Shown piece after piece: positions 51,628 to 59,110 of a stretch of DNA of 64,000 nt. The stretch lies in contig NZ_CDHO01000002.1 of the NCBI RefSeq assembly GCF_001006785.1, positions 620,001-684,000 of the forward strand, in the 5' to 3' direction. The notes beneath the pieces are model-generated. The model was not told the DNA's origin. It saw nothing but the letters and a program-made list of their open reading frames with translations, and ran no database searches. The DNA comes from Hyphomicrobium_B sp001006785 (GTDB taxonomy: Bacteria; Pseudomonadota; Alphaproteobacteria; Rhizobiales; Hyphomicrobiaceae). How positions within the stretch are numbered: the first letter of the stretch is position 1; the number at the start of each line of letters is the position of its first letter. The position numbers and the translations under genes are program-made.

Positions 51628-52452
51628 ATGAGCGACACACTCACACCTCTCCGCTTGGCGATCGTCTTCCTGGGCCTTCTCCTTCCGACGCTCGCACTAA
51701 TCCCGCTTGGAAGTCTATGGCTCTGGCAGCACGGATTTCTGGTTCACTGGGCGCTCGCGACGCTCGGCTGCACGCTCATCGCATACCTCTTCGAGCGCAT
51801 GACGCTCGGACCGAAAGTTGCTCCTCTTCCGTCGTCGCCATCGCAGCCGGTCAATGCCGAGCTGCAAGTGACGACGCTGCGCATTGATGACGACCCGCTC
51901 CGCAAGAAGGCTGCCGCGGCCGTCGAGAAGCTTGCAAACACCACCTCGACCGAGGCCATTGCATCCTGGAATGACCTTTTGAACAGCGGTCTCAAGACGG
52001 TTGAGACGGTCGCCAAGGTCTATCATCCCGACCGCGCCGATCCGATGCTGCGCTTCACAGTGCCCGAAGCATTGACGTTGATCGAGCAGGTTAGCGGCAG
52101 ACTGCGGCCCGTATTCGAAGGCGTGCTGCCGCTTGGCAATCGCCTCACCGTTGCACAGTTTGCGCAGATCTATCGCTGGCGCGGCGTCTACGACGTCGCG
52201 GATCGAGCCTGGTCGATCTGGCGCATCGCGCGCGTTCTCAACCCTGCGACCGCCGTCACCTACGAAATGCGCGAGCGGCTCTCCAAGTCGATCATGCACT
52301 GGGTCAAGGGATCGATCACGACACGTCTCACCCGCGCTTACGTTCGCGAAGTCGGGATGGCGGCCGTCGATCTTTATAGCGGCGAGCTACGCCGAAAGGC
52401 CGGCGTTTCGGCCGACCTTCCGCGCAACAAAAAAGAACCGTCCGTCGACTGA
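51628..52452 (+). CDS. Membrane protein resembling the N-terminal region of a GTPase family
   Basis: A 274-residue protein with two N-terminal membrane segments (LRLAIVFLGLLLPTLALIPL and HWALATLGCTLIAYLFERM). A soluble domain follows that includes RFTVPEALTLIEQVSGRLRP, YRWRGVYDVADRAWSIWRIA, and TRLTRAYVREVGMAAVDLYS. This pattern is like the region that precedes a ribosome-binding-type GTPase domain in some gammaproteobacterial proteins, but no G1, G3 or G4 motif is present here. The assignment is by recall and moderate. The ATG at 51628 is favoured over an upstream ATG. The stop overlaps a terminator stem. Confidence 0.6.
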   Translation: MSDTLTPLRLAIVFLGLLLPTLALIPLGSLWLWQHGFLVHWALATLGCTLIAYLFERMTLGPKVAPLPSSPSQPVNAELQVTTLRIDDDPLRKKAAAAVEKLANTTSTEAIASWNDLLNSGLKTVETVAKVYHPDRADPMLRFTVPEALTLIEQVSGRLRPVFEGVLPLGNRLTVAQFAQIYRWRGVYDVADRAWSIWRIARVLNPATAVTYEMRERLSKSIMHWVKGSITTRLTRAYVREVGMAAVDLYSGELRRKAGVSADLPRNKKEPSVD

Positions 52453-52467
52453 GCGTCGCGGACGGTT
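52436..52467 (+). terminator. Terminator whose stem includes the stop codon region
   Basis: AACCGTCCG (52436-52444) pairs with CGGACGGTT (52459-52467), extended inside by CGAC/GTCG. T-rich sequence follows. The stop codon of the upstream gene (52450-52452) lies in the loop, so the hairpin overlaps the coding end. It also separates the two convergent genes here. Confidence 0.7.
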
Positions 52468-52473
52468 TCGATT

Positions 52474-52710
52474 TTACGATTTCCAGAGAGCGCCGACGAC
52501 GAAGCCGACTGCGCCCGCGATGAGCAGCGTCGTCAGCGGCTGATCCTTGACGGACTTGTCGATCGCGCCTTTGACGTTCCCGGCCATTTCCTCGACCTGC
52601 TGCTTTGCGTCTCCGGCGGCCTCACTTGCGGCGTCGATCGTCTGCCGCGCGCGGCCCTTGATATCTTCAATTGAGCTGGAAGATCCGTATGTCGATGATG
52701 TCGATGCCAT
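52474..52710 (-). CDS. Small DUF883/ElaB-YqjD-like membrane-anchored protein
   Basis: A 78-residue protein. An Ala/Lys/Glu/Gln-rich helix (IEDIKGRARQTIDAASEAAG, then KGAIDKSVKDQP) is followed by one C-terminal hydrophobic segment (LTTLLIAGAVGFVVGALW), the layout of ElaB/YqjD proteins that attach ribosomes to the membrane in stationary phase. The start at 52710 is preceded by AAGGAG about 17 bases upstream. It converges with the 274-residue protein gene. Confidence 0.72.
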   Translation of the reverse strand: MASTSSTYGSSSSIEDIKGRARQTIDAASEAAGDAKQQVEEMAGNVKGAIDKSVKDQPLTTLLIAGAVGFVVGALWKS

Positions 52711-52850
52711 TGGGGGGCCACTCCTTGTTGAATAATGCATCCAACGCCGTGGCCTCGCATTGGTTGCATCGCAGAATGGCGAGCCCCGTTCGCGCAATTA
52801 AACGTGACCGGCGTCGGCTCGCGTAATCCTTCGATCGGTGCACCTCGCTA

Positions 52851-53156
52851 TCAACGCGATGCTGTCTGTGCTGTCCCGCGCCGTCGGGCGACTTCCGCTG
52901 CGGACACTTCTCCCGCCGCGACCAATGCATTGACGCAGCGTTTCGAAAGGCCGCTTCCCACCGAGCGCATGCACGAGCGAACTTGAGGACTGTCGGGGCT
53001 ATAGGCGCTGCAATGCGCGTAGTAGTCGGTCGCGCAGGCGAGCTGAACACTGAGGCTGACAGCCAGTGCGTCGTTTGCCGTGACCGCCGCGCCGCCGAGC
53101 GCGAGTGCTGACGTCAGGACTGCTTTCACCGTTTTGAACGACCTATTCGATGCCAT
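52851..53156 (-). CDS. Exported Cys-containing small protein
   Basis: A 101-residue precursor. The signal peptide (VLTSALALGGAAVTANDALA) is followed by a mature part with four Cys in CATDYYAHCSAYSPDSPQVR and CMRSVGSGLSKRCVN. Spacing resembles small Rhizobiales cysteine-rich exported proteins (similar to CDYHCxxxxPSSxxxxxCM patterns), but I cannot name the family. GGAGA lies 8 bases before the ATG. It is a plausible periplasmic stress protein. Confidence 0.68.
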   Translation of the reverse strand: MASNRSFKTVKAVLTSALALGGAAVTANDALAVSLSVQLACATDYYAHCSAYSPDSPQVRSCMRSVGSGLSKRCVNALVAAGEVSAAEVARRRGTAQTASR

Positions 53157-53343
53157 TGTCGCGTCTCCGCTCGCAAAATTGGGCCTCGGGGTTTCATGTT
53201 GTGAAAGGTTTACGCCAGCCGAGACTGGCCCGCTGTTCCGCGCGTAACCGATGGCGAGGCACGAATTTCAGCGGTCGCCGGCGCACGAGAACCACGCGCC
53301 AACTCGCGCGTTACCGTCAGGGACATCACGCGAGGAATGAACC

Positions 53344-53634
53344 ATGGCGGCTGTGATTAATCTCGTTTCGGAACGGCAACATCGCACGGCGCGCGAAGCC
53401 GCTGAGCTGCGTGACGAATTCCTGGAAAAATGCTGCGTTTCTGTCGCCGACCTCGATCGTCTCGCCGGGTATGCGCTGGTCGTGTGGGACGCACGCGGCG
53501 ACATGCGAACCGCGTACAATGCATCAGAGGGGCCGATCGGTCCGGCGCTTGTCCCGACGCTCGTCGCCGACGCCTTGAACCGGCACGTCGCCGTTATGCT
53601 CGCGCGCTCTGACGACACCGACGCATCTAGCTGA
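53344..53634 (+). CDS. Small protein of unknown function
   Basis: A 96-residue soluble protein, MAAVINLVSERQHRTAREAA, with a Cys pair in EKCCVSVADLDRLAGYAL and a conserved-looking GPIGPALVPTLVADALNRHV. GAGGA lies 7 bases before the ATG. No signal or membrane segment is visible. It lies between the divergent exported-Cys gene and a minus-strand group of very small genes. The family is not recognised; codon usage supports coding. Confidence 0.6.
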   Translation: MAAVINLVSERQHRTAREAAELRDEFLEKCCVSVADLDRLAGYALVVWDARGDMRTAYNASEGPIGPALVPTLVADALNRHVAVMLARSDDTDASS

Positions 53635-53655
53635 CGTTCGCGGCGTCCACAAAAA

Positions 53656-53678
53656 AGCCCGGAGCATTGCTCCGGGCT
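53656..53678 (-). terminator. Intrinsic terminator for the minus-strand small genes
   Basis: AGCCCGGAGC (53656-53665) pairs with GCTCCGGGCT (53669-53678). On the minus strand the stem is followed by TTTTTT. It lies just after the 27-residue gene, so it ends the transcript of the two small minus-strand genes. Confidence 0.85.
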
Positions 53679-53701
53679 GAGGACGTTTCGACGGACAAGG
53701 A

Positions 53702-53785
53702 TTAGTGCAGGAAGCCGAACAAGTGCAGTCCGATGATGACGATCAGCGGAACGCCTGCCAGCCACAGAATGAGATCGCGTGCCAT
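53702..53785 (-). CDS. 27-residue small membrane protein
   Basis: A very short reading frame, MARDLILWLAGVPLIVII and then a hydrophobic helix ending at His27, followed by TAA at 53702. An AGGAGA site lies 5-10 bases before the ATG, unusually strong. The product is a single membrane helix, with a basic N-terminus. It sits 16 bases downstream of the 80-residue gene and just before a strong terminator, so it is a likely transcript partner. Similar tiny membrane proteins occur in Rhizobiales, but the exact family is an inference. Confidence 0.75.
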   Translation of the reverse strand: MARDLILWLAGVPLIVIIGLHLFGFLH

Positions 53786-53801
53786 GCTAGTCTCCTAAGG
53801 A

Positions 53802-54044
53802 TCAGTTGTCGTTCGAGTTGGTGTTCGCGGTCGCGTCCGTTGATTTGTCGACCTGTGTCTCGGTCGGCGTGCCTTTGGCGAGCCCAAGAAGCTGGTCGAG
53901 ATGATAACGCGCCTGTTGCAAGTGATTGCGCGCGTCGTCACCGCGAAAGATGACGCCGCTCTGCGCGGCGCTCCGAAGTTCATTTTCCATGTCCCAAAGC
54001 GTCTTCAAGACGCCTGGAACAGTTTTCTGAATGCTCTCGGACAT
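53802..54044 (-). CDS. Small protein of unknown function
   Basis: An 80-residue soluble protein starting MSESIQKTVPGVLKTLWDME. It has a helical middle part RGDDARNHLQQARYHLDQLL and a Thr/Asp/Asn-rich C-terminus. The start at 54044 is preceded by AAGGA; the longer upstream frame is not supported. It is followed by the 27-residue membrane gene and a terminator, forming a two-gene unit. I do not recognise the family. Confidence 0.62.
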   Translation of the reverse strand: MSESIQKTVPGVLKTLWDMENELRSAAQSGVIFRGDDARNHLQQARYHLDQLLGLAKGTPTETQVDKSTDATANTNSNDN

Positions 54045-54243
54045 GTCGATCGCGTCCTTATCAACTTGGTGAGATAAGAACGCGCACCACACGGTTGTGG
54101 TTCCGGAGTCTGCGTCGTTAGCGCGGAACGAAGTGACCAAGCGCTGGCTGGACTCACGCGCTAATAGACTTGTATGGACGGAGCCGCGTTTGCTCCCCTA
54201 CTGCGGCGCACCTTTCCGTTCACCCCTTTGGACCCATCCGCCC

Positions 54244-54591
54244 ATGATCTCGCCGTCTCTTCTGCCGATCGTGCTTTTGACGATGTCGAACGTCTTCATG
54301 ACCACCGCCTGGTACGGTCATCTCAAGTTCACCGACCGGCCGTTATGGGTCGTCGTCCTGGTGAGCTGGGGTATCGCCTTCTTTGAGTATTGCCTGGCGG
54401 TGCCTGCAAACCGCTATGGCCATGCCGTATATTCGGCCGCCGAACTGAAGACGATGCAAGAGGTGATTACCCTCATCGTCTTCGCATTCTTTTCTGTCTT
54501 CTATTTGAAGGAAGCGTTGACGATCAATCACGCCGTCGGCTTCCTGCTGATCGCCGCCGGCGCTTTCTTCGTGTTCAAAGGGCCGTTGTGA
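54244..54591 (+). CDS. DMT-superfamily-like protein (DUF486)
   Basis: A 115-residue protein with four membrane helices: LPIVLLTMSNVFMTTAWYGH, LWVVVLVSWGIAFFEYCLAV, ITLIVFAFFSVFYLKEAL and AVGFLLIAAGAFFVFKG. The sequence SWGIAFFEYCLAVPANRYGH with E and Y matches DUF486, a half-size member of the drug/metabolite transporter superfamily. The substrate is unknown. The ATG at 54244 was preferred over an upstream start outside the domain. Confidence 0.85.
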   Translation: MISPSLLPIVLLTMSNVFMTTAWYGHLKFTDRPLWVVVLVSWGIAFFEYCLAVPANRYGHAVYSAAELKTMQEVITLIVFAFFSVFYLKEALTINHAVGFLLIAAGAFFVFKGPL

Positions 54592-54595
54592 TTAC

Positions 54596-55573
54596 TCAGT
54601 TGATCGGCACACTGAGCTTGAATTTGCTGTTGACGCTTTGTGGCGTGGTGGCCGTTGCCGCATCGACGTCCGTGGTCACGCTCAGCGTGTAGATATCGGA
54701 GTCTTTGTAGGTGACGCCAGCGCCGGCCGATCGGTCCGGAGTGGTGAGGGTCGCGGCGCCCGTCGACATTTCGAACTCGCGCTTATACGTCACGAACGGC
54801 GAGATCGTCTTGCCGTCGCCGAGCGCAAACGAATGATCGATCTTCGGCGCGAGAATGACGGCGCTCTTTTCGGAGGCGCCGTTCGCCGCGGCGAACCCGG
54901 CGTTACCGGCTTGCCATTCCGTCCGTGCGTCGACGCTGATGAGCGGCGTCGCCTGCAGAGTGACATACGCGGACGCCTTGGAATCGAGTTCCGGCGCGGC
55001 GCTTGCCGAACGCGCGTCGCCGCGCTCGACCGAAACGCCCATCACGGCGGAGCGTGACAGCTTGTAATCGACGCCAAGGCCGGTGCGGGTCGATTGATCG
55101 CGATCGCCCTCGTAACCTTTGACGTCGACGCTGGTCCACACATCTACGGGAAGGTTCGGCGTGGTATTGATCTTCGGCAACGCCGGTGTGCTGGCGCCAC
55201 TCTGATCGATGACGAAGGTCCGTGTATTGAAATTCTTGAGATCGTCGAGGCTCGTGCGCAGCGACACGTTCGAGTTCGACGAATTGACCTGGAGCGGCAC
55301 GCCTTTGTCTTGCTGCGCGATCCACGGCATCGCTGAAGCTGCCGACGCCGCCGGTTTTGCTCCGGCATGATCTTGTAACGCGGCGTCGAGATCAATCTGC
55401 GGCAAGTCGCTGTCGCACGGCGAGAAATCTGGCTCCGCCATGCTCGTTGCAACGTTCAGGCACTCATCATCCGCGTGAGCGACAGACGCCGCGGGGATGC
55501 ATGCGGCAAGGCTCAGGATGCAGAAACCGACGCTACGCGCTTTCAATGCTTTGCTTACGAGATACATGCTCAT
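54596..55573 (-). CDS. Exported protein, possibly a beta-rich envelope protein
   Basis: A 325-residue precursor. A signal peptide (VGFCILSLAACIPAASVAHA) precedes a Cys pair in DECLNVATSMAEPDFSPCDS. The middle part is Ser/Thr/Asn-rich, and the second half has alternating polar/hydrophobic strands (TSVDVKGYEGDRDQSTRTGL, KASAYVTLQATPLISVDART, and KISPFVTYKREFE-like). It ends KFKLSVPIN. This alternation suggests a beta-barrel or beta-helix, but the C-terminal residue is Asn rather than Phe. It converges with the DUF486 gene. The family is not known to me. Confidence 0.65.
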   Translation of the reverse strand: MSMYLVSKALKARSVGFCILSLAACIPAASVAHADDECLNVATSMAEPDFSPCDSDLPQIDLDAALQDHAGAKPAASAASAMPWIAQQDKGVPLQVNSSNSNVSLRTSLDDLKNFNTRTFVIDQSGASTPALPKINTTPNLPVDVWTSVDVKGYEGDRDQSTRTGLGVDYKLSRSAVMGVSVERGDARSASAAPELDSKASAYVTLQATPLISVDARTEWQAGNAGFAAANGASEKSAVILAPKIDHSFALGDGKTISPFVTYKREFEMSTGAATLTTPDRSAGAGVTYKDSDIYTLSVTTDVDAATATTPQSVNSKFKLSVPIN

Positions 55574-55694
55574 CCGCGCCTGTTAGCCTCGAACTTTGAT
55601 CATCATGTGGCATCGCATTTTGCAGGTCTGCAGCGCTTTATTTTCCGCCGCGATCCTTGCCGCACGAGACTTGTCGCGAAGCAATAACATTCGC

Positions 55695-57320
55695 TTAACG
55701 CAACATGGGCGCGGCGCGCTCGACGATGCGGCGCGTGTCCACTCTTGGCGGAAGCATGCCGAATGCGCCCGAACCGCCGTCGAGACGTGATGCGCAGAAT
55801 GCGTCGGCCACGATCTGCGGCGCATGCCGAATGAGCAATGATGCTTGCAGCGCGACGACGAGATCGCGGACGAAAACACGAGCTTGCGCTTCGTCGCCAA
55901 CGGATGTGGCGGTCGCCTGCATCCGCGCAAGGAATTGCGCCAGACGGCGATCGGCCGTTGCCGCGTCGCGCATTTCGTCAGCCAGCACGGCGGCCGCGAG
56001 CGGCGCCTTCGCGAGCGCGCGCAGAACATCGAGACACATGATGTTGCCCGAGCCTTCCCAGATCGAGTTGACCGGCACTTCGCGATAAATGCGGGCGAGC
56101 CCAAAATCCTCGACGTAACCGTTGCCGCCGAGGACTTCCATCGCTTCGGCCGCGAACGCCGGCGCGCGCTTGCAGATCCAGAATTTGGCGGCAGGCGTCA
56201 CGACGCGGCGGAAGGTCAGCGCCTCCTCGCTGTCCTCGTCGTAAGCGCGCGCAAGCCGCAGCGCCAGAAGCGTCGCCGCCTCGGCTTCGATCGCGAGATC
56301 GGCCAGCACGTTGCTCATCAGCGCGTGATCGACGAGATGCTTCTGGAATGTCGTACGATAGCGGGCGTGATGAATGGCTTGCGCCACGGCTTGGCGCATC
56401 AGTCCCGAAGAACCGATGACGCAGTCGAGCCGCGTGTAATTGCCCATTTCGATGATGGTCGGAATTCCGCGCCCTTCGTCTCCGAGAAGTTCCGCGTGCG
56501 CATTCACCAATTCGACTTCGCTCGACGCATTCGAGCGATTGCCGAGCTTGTCTTTGAGACGGCGAATGTGGATCGCGTTGCGCGTGCCGTCGGGCTTCCA
56601 TCGCGGCACGAGAAAACACGTCGGACCTGCGTCCGTCTGCGCCAGCATGAGGAACGCGTCGCACATCGGTGCCGACATGAACCACTTGTGTCCGTTGAGG
56701 CGATAATACCGGCGCTCTCCATCGGCTTCAGAGAACTCGGCGCGCGAGACGTTGGCGCGGAGATCGGAGCCGCCCTGGTTTTCCGTCATCGCCATGCCGA
56801 CCAGCGCCGACGTTTTTTCCGGCGCTGGGCGAAAGCGCTGATCGTAAGAGCGCGAGAATATGCGCGGCAGCCAGTCCGCGGCGATGTCGGGAGCGCGCTT
56901 CAACGTCGGCACCGCTCCATAGGTCATCGAAACCGGGCAGTAGACGCCGCTTTCGATCTGGGCGAGCATGAAGCATCCGGCGGCTCGCGCGACATGCGCG
57001 CCGCGCCTCGGCTCCGCCCACGGACTTGAATGAAGCCCCGCCTTCATCGCGAGACCGAGCAGCGCATGCCATGACGGATGAAAGTCGACTTCATCGATCC
57101 GCGCGCCGGAGCGATCGAAAGCGCGGAGCGTCGGCGTGTTGCGATTGGCCTCCGCTCCCAGCGCTATGACGTCCGCGCTGCCGAGACGCGCGCCGAGCGC
57201 ATGCAGCGAGCTTTCCGCCCAGCTCGCACCTTCGCGGCCGGCCGCCTCGCGCAGCACGGCATCGCTGTCAAAGAGATTGTAATTCTCGAGCGGTGGCGGC
57301 TGGTTGGTGACATCGATCAT
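55695..57320 (-). CDS. aidB: AidB-type acyl-CoA dehydrogenase homologue
   Basis: A 541-residue flavoprotein of the AidB subfamily, with the typical N-terminus VTNQPPPLENYNLFDSD and the acyl-CoA dehydrogenase middle domain (GMAMTENQGGSDLRANVSRA). The C-terminal part has EVLGGNGYVEDFGLARIYRE and extends further than standard acyl-CoA dehydrogenases (about 380). E. coli AidB is induced by alkylation damage and binds DNA; the enzyme activity is weak. GAGG lies 6 bases before the ATG at 57320. It is a single gene, divergent from the malyl-CoA lyase gene. Confidence 0.9.
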   Translation of the reverse strand: MIDVTNQPPPLENYNLFDSDAVLREAAGREGASWAESSLHALGARLGSADVIALGAEANRNTPTLRAFDRSGARIDEVDFHPSWHALLGLAMKAGLHSSPWAEPRRGAHVARAAGCFMLAQIESGVYCPVSMTYGAVPTLKRAPDIAADWLPRIFSRSYDQRFRPAPEKTSALVGMAMTENQGGSDLRANVSRAEFSEADGERRYYRLNGHKWFMSAPMCDAFLMLAQTDAGPTCFLVPRWKPDGTRNAIHIRRLKDKLGNRSNASSEVELVNAHAELLGDEGRGIPTIIEMGNYTRLDCVIGSSGLMRQAVAQAIHHARYRTTFQKHLVDHALMSNVLADLAIEAEAATLLALRLARAYDEDSEEALTFRRVVTPAAKFWICKRAPAFAAEAMEVLGGNGYVEDFGLARIYREVPVNSIWEGSGNIMCLDVLRALAKAPLAAAVLADEMRDAATADRRLAQFLARMQATATSVGDEAQARVFVRDLVVALQASLLIRHAPQIVADAFCASRLDGGSGAFGMLPPRVDTRRIVERAAPMLR

Positions 57321-57540
57321 CGCGGCCTCGTTCACCTGTCAAGCCGATTGCACCTTAGTTCCGGGATCAGCATGCTGCAATTTCAATGAAACGTGCGTTT
57401 GTTCGGCCCGGTCCCATTAACGAACGGCAAAAGCCCGCGCCAAGGCCGCCCGAAACGTAAAGAGTGCCCAATTGACATAGGCGCCATGACGCCCAATGGT
57501 GCGGCCAAATTTTCCCAGAACTCGAACAGGATCGCTGCCG

Positions 57541-58599
57541 ATGGCCTCGACACGCACGCCCGCTAAGCACTTCGCCCCTCTCGCCATCGGCGCACCCGAG
57601 CCATTCCGCACGCTCCCCGTCAACCTTGAACGGATGATCCACTTCGTTCCGCCGCACAACGAAAAGATCCGGGCCAAGATCAAGGATCTCGCGGCGCAGG
57701 TCGACGTGGTGCTCGGCAACCTCGAAGACGCCGTCCCCCTCGATCAGAAAGAGAACGCGCGCAAGGGATTCATCCAGATGCTGCGCGACAACGATTTCGG
57801 CGCAACCGGCGTCTGGACGCGCATCAACTGCCTGAACTCGCCGTGGGTGCTCGACGACGTGACCGAGATCGTCTCGAACGTCGGCAACAAGCTCGACGTC
57901 GTCATGCTGCCGAAGGTCGAAGGTCCGTGGGACATCCATTACCTCGATCAGCTTCTCGCGCAGCTCGAAGCCAAGCACGGCGTCAAGAAGCCGATCCTCA
58001 TCCATGCCATTCTGGAAACGGCGGAAGGCGTCAATAACGTCGAAGCGATCGCGGCCGCTTCGCCGCGCATGCACGGCATGAGCCTTGGACCGGCTGACCT
58101 TGCCGCGTCGCGCGGAATGAAGACGACGCGCGTCGGCGGCGGCCATCCGGACTACGGCGTCCTTGCTGACCCGGGCAAAGACGCAGCCGCGGCGCGGACC
58201 TTCTACCAGCAGGATCTCTGGCACTACACGATCGGCAAGATGGTCGACGCCTGCCAGGCATATGGGTTGAAGGCGTTCTATGGCCCGTTCGGCGATTTTT
58301 CGGATCTCGCCGCCTGCGAGGCTCAGTTCCGCAACGCGTTCCTGCAGGGCTGCCTCGGTGCCTGGACGCTGCACCCCTCGCAGATCGACATCGCCAAGCG
58401 CGTGTTCTCGCCCGATCCGGCCGAAGTGAAGTTCGCCAAGCGCATTCTCGACGCGATGCCCGACGGCACCGGCGCCGTCATGCTCGACGGCAAGATGCAG
58501 GACGACGCAACCTGGAAACAGGCCAAGGTCATTGTCGATCTGGCGAAGATCGTCGCGTCGAAAGATCCGGAGCGGGCGGCGCTTTACGGGGCGCTCTGA
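57541..58599 (+). CDS. mcl: L-malyl-CoA/beta-methylmalyl-CoA lyase family protein (HpcH/HpaI fold)
   Basis: A 352-residue lyase of the citrate-lyase-beta/HpcH group. It shows VVLGNLEDAVPLDQKENARK (metal-binding E/D), then IHAILETAEGVNNVEAIAAA with the second Glu, SLGPADLAASRGMKTTRVGG, and a C-terminal LHPSQIDIAKRVFSPD, which closes the active site. Malyl-CoA lyases cleave malyl-CoA to acetyl-CoA and glyoxylate in the serine cycle and methylmalyl-CoA to propionyl-CoA and glyoxylate in the ethylmalonyl-CoA pathway. No partner pathway genes are adjacent. TTGACA at 57472-57477 may be a -35 element. The ATG at 57541 is favoured. Confidence 0.85.
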   Translation: MASTRTPAKHFAPLAIGAPEPFRTLPVNLERMIHFVPPHNEKIRAKIKDLAAQVDVVLGNLEDAVPLDQKENARKGFIQMLRDNDFGATGVWTRINCLNSPWVLDDVTEIVSNVGNKLDVVMLPKVEGPWDIHYLDQLLAQLEAKHGVKKPILIHAILETAEGVNNVEAIAAASPRMHGMSLGPADLAASRGMKTTRVGGGHPDYGVLADPGKDAAAARTFYQQDLWHYTIGKMVDACQAYGLKAFYGPFGDFSDLAACEAQFRNAFLQGCLGAWTLHPSQIDIAKRVFSPDPAEVKFAKRILDAMPDGTGAVMLDGKMQDDATWKQAKVIVDLAKIVASKDPERAALYGAL

Positions 58600-58654
58600 C
58601 GATCCGCCCGTCTGCCCTCTTGCGAGATCGGCTCAACCGGCACACATTTGGGCT

Positions 58655-58987
58655 ATGGGTTCAATTCGGCATGCAAAGTTCGCGATCGGTCAGGTGGTGC
58701 GCCACCGGATCTATCCGTTTCGCGGGTTGATTTTCGACATCGATCCGGAATTCGCGAACACAGAGGAGTGGTGGCTGTCGATCCCGGAAGACGTGCGTCC
58801 GCGGAAGGATCAGCCGTTCTATCATCTCTACGCCGAGAACGACGAAACCACGTACCTCGCTTACGTCTCCGAGCAGAATCTTCTGCTCGACGAGACGTCG
58901 GCGCCGCTTCGCCATCCCGATATTTCTGACCGCTTCATCAGCGACGCCGGCGGCACATATCGGCTGCGGCCACGGTCGGCCAACTGA
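58655..58987 (+). CDS. hspQ: Heat shock protein HspQ
   Basis: A 110-residue HspQ/YccV-domain protein. It shows AKFAIGQVVRHRIYPFRGLIFD and PEFANTEEWWLSIPEDVRPR, then DQPFYHLYAENDETTYLAYV, all characteristic. HspQ binds hemimethylated DNA in E. coli and acts as a specificity-enhancing factor for the Lon protease. The start at 58655 gives the conserved N-terminus; the longer upstream frame overlaps the previous gene. It lies 55 bases after the malyl-CoA lyase gene on the same strand. Confidence 0.92.
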   Translation: MGSIRHAKFAIGQVVRHRIYPFRGLIFDIDPEFANTEEWWLSIPEDVRPRKDQPFYHLYAENDETTYLAYVSEQNLLLDETSAPLRHPDISDRFISDAGGTYRLRPRSAN

Positions 58988-59058
58988 GCAGTCGGGTTAC
59001 AGTCGCCTCAGCGCCGGATAGCCGTTTCGCGCTTTGGTAGAAATCTTCACAAAATAAA

Positions 59059-59085
59059 AGCCGCCCCGGCGGTGCCGGAGCGGCT
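59059..59085 (-). terminator. Intrinsic terminator of the IalB-family gene
   Basis: AGCCGCCCCGGC (59059-59070) pairs with GCCGGAGCGGCT (59074-59085), one mismatch, loop GGT. On the minus strand the stem is followed by TTTTATTTTG, a clear T-run. The gene stop is at 59111. Confidence 0.85.
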
Positions 59086-59110
59086 CGGTAACTCGTTTGA
59101 GCTTGGGCGC

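Noticed and set aside
55845..57029. Plus-strand open frame of 394 codons opposite aidB
   Set aside because: Antisense shadow of a clear AidB gene.
57472..57500. TTGACA before the malyl-CoA lyase gene as a full promoter
   Set aside because: The -35 is good, but the expected -10 position reads AATGGT, so I only mention it.
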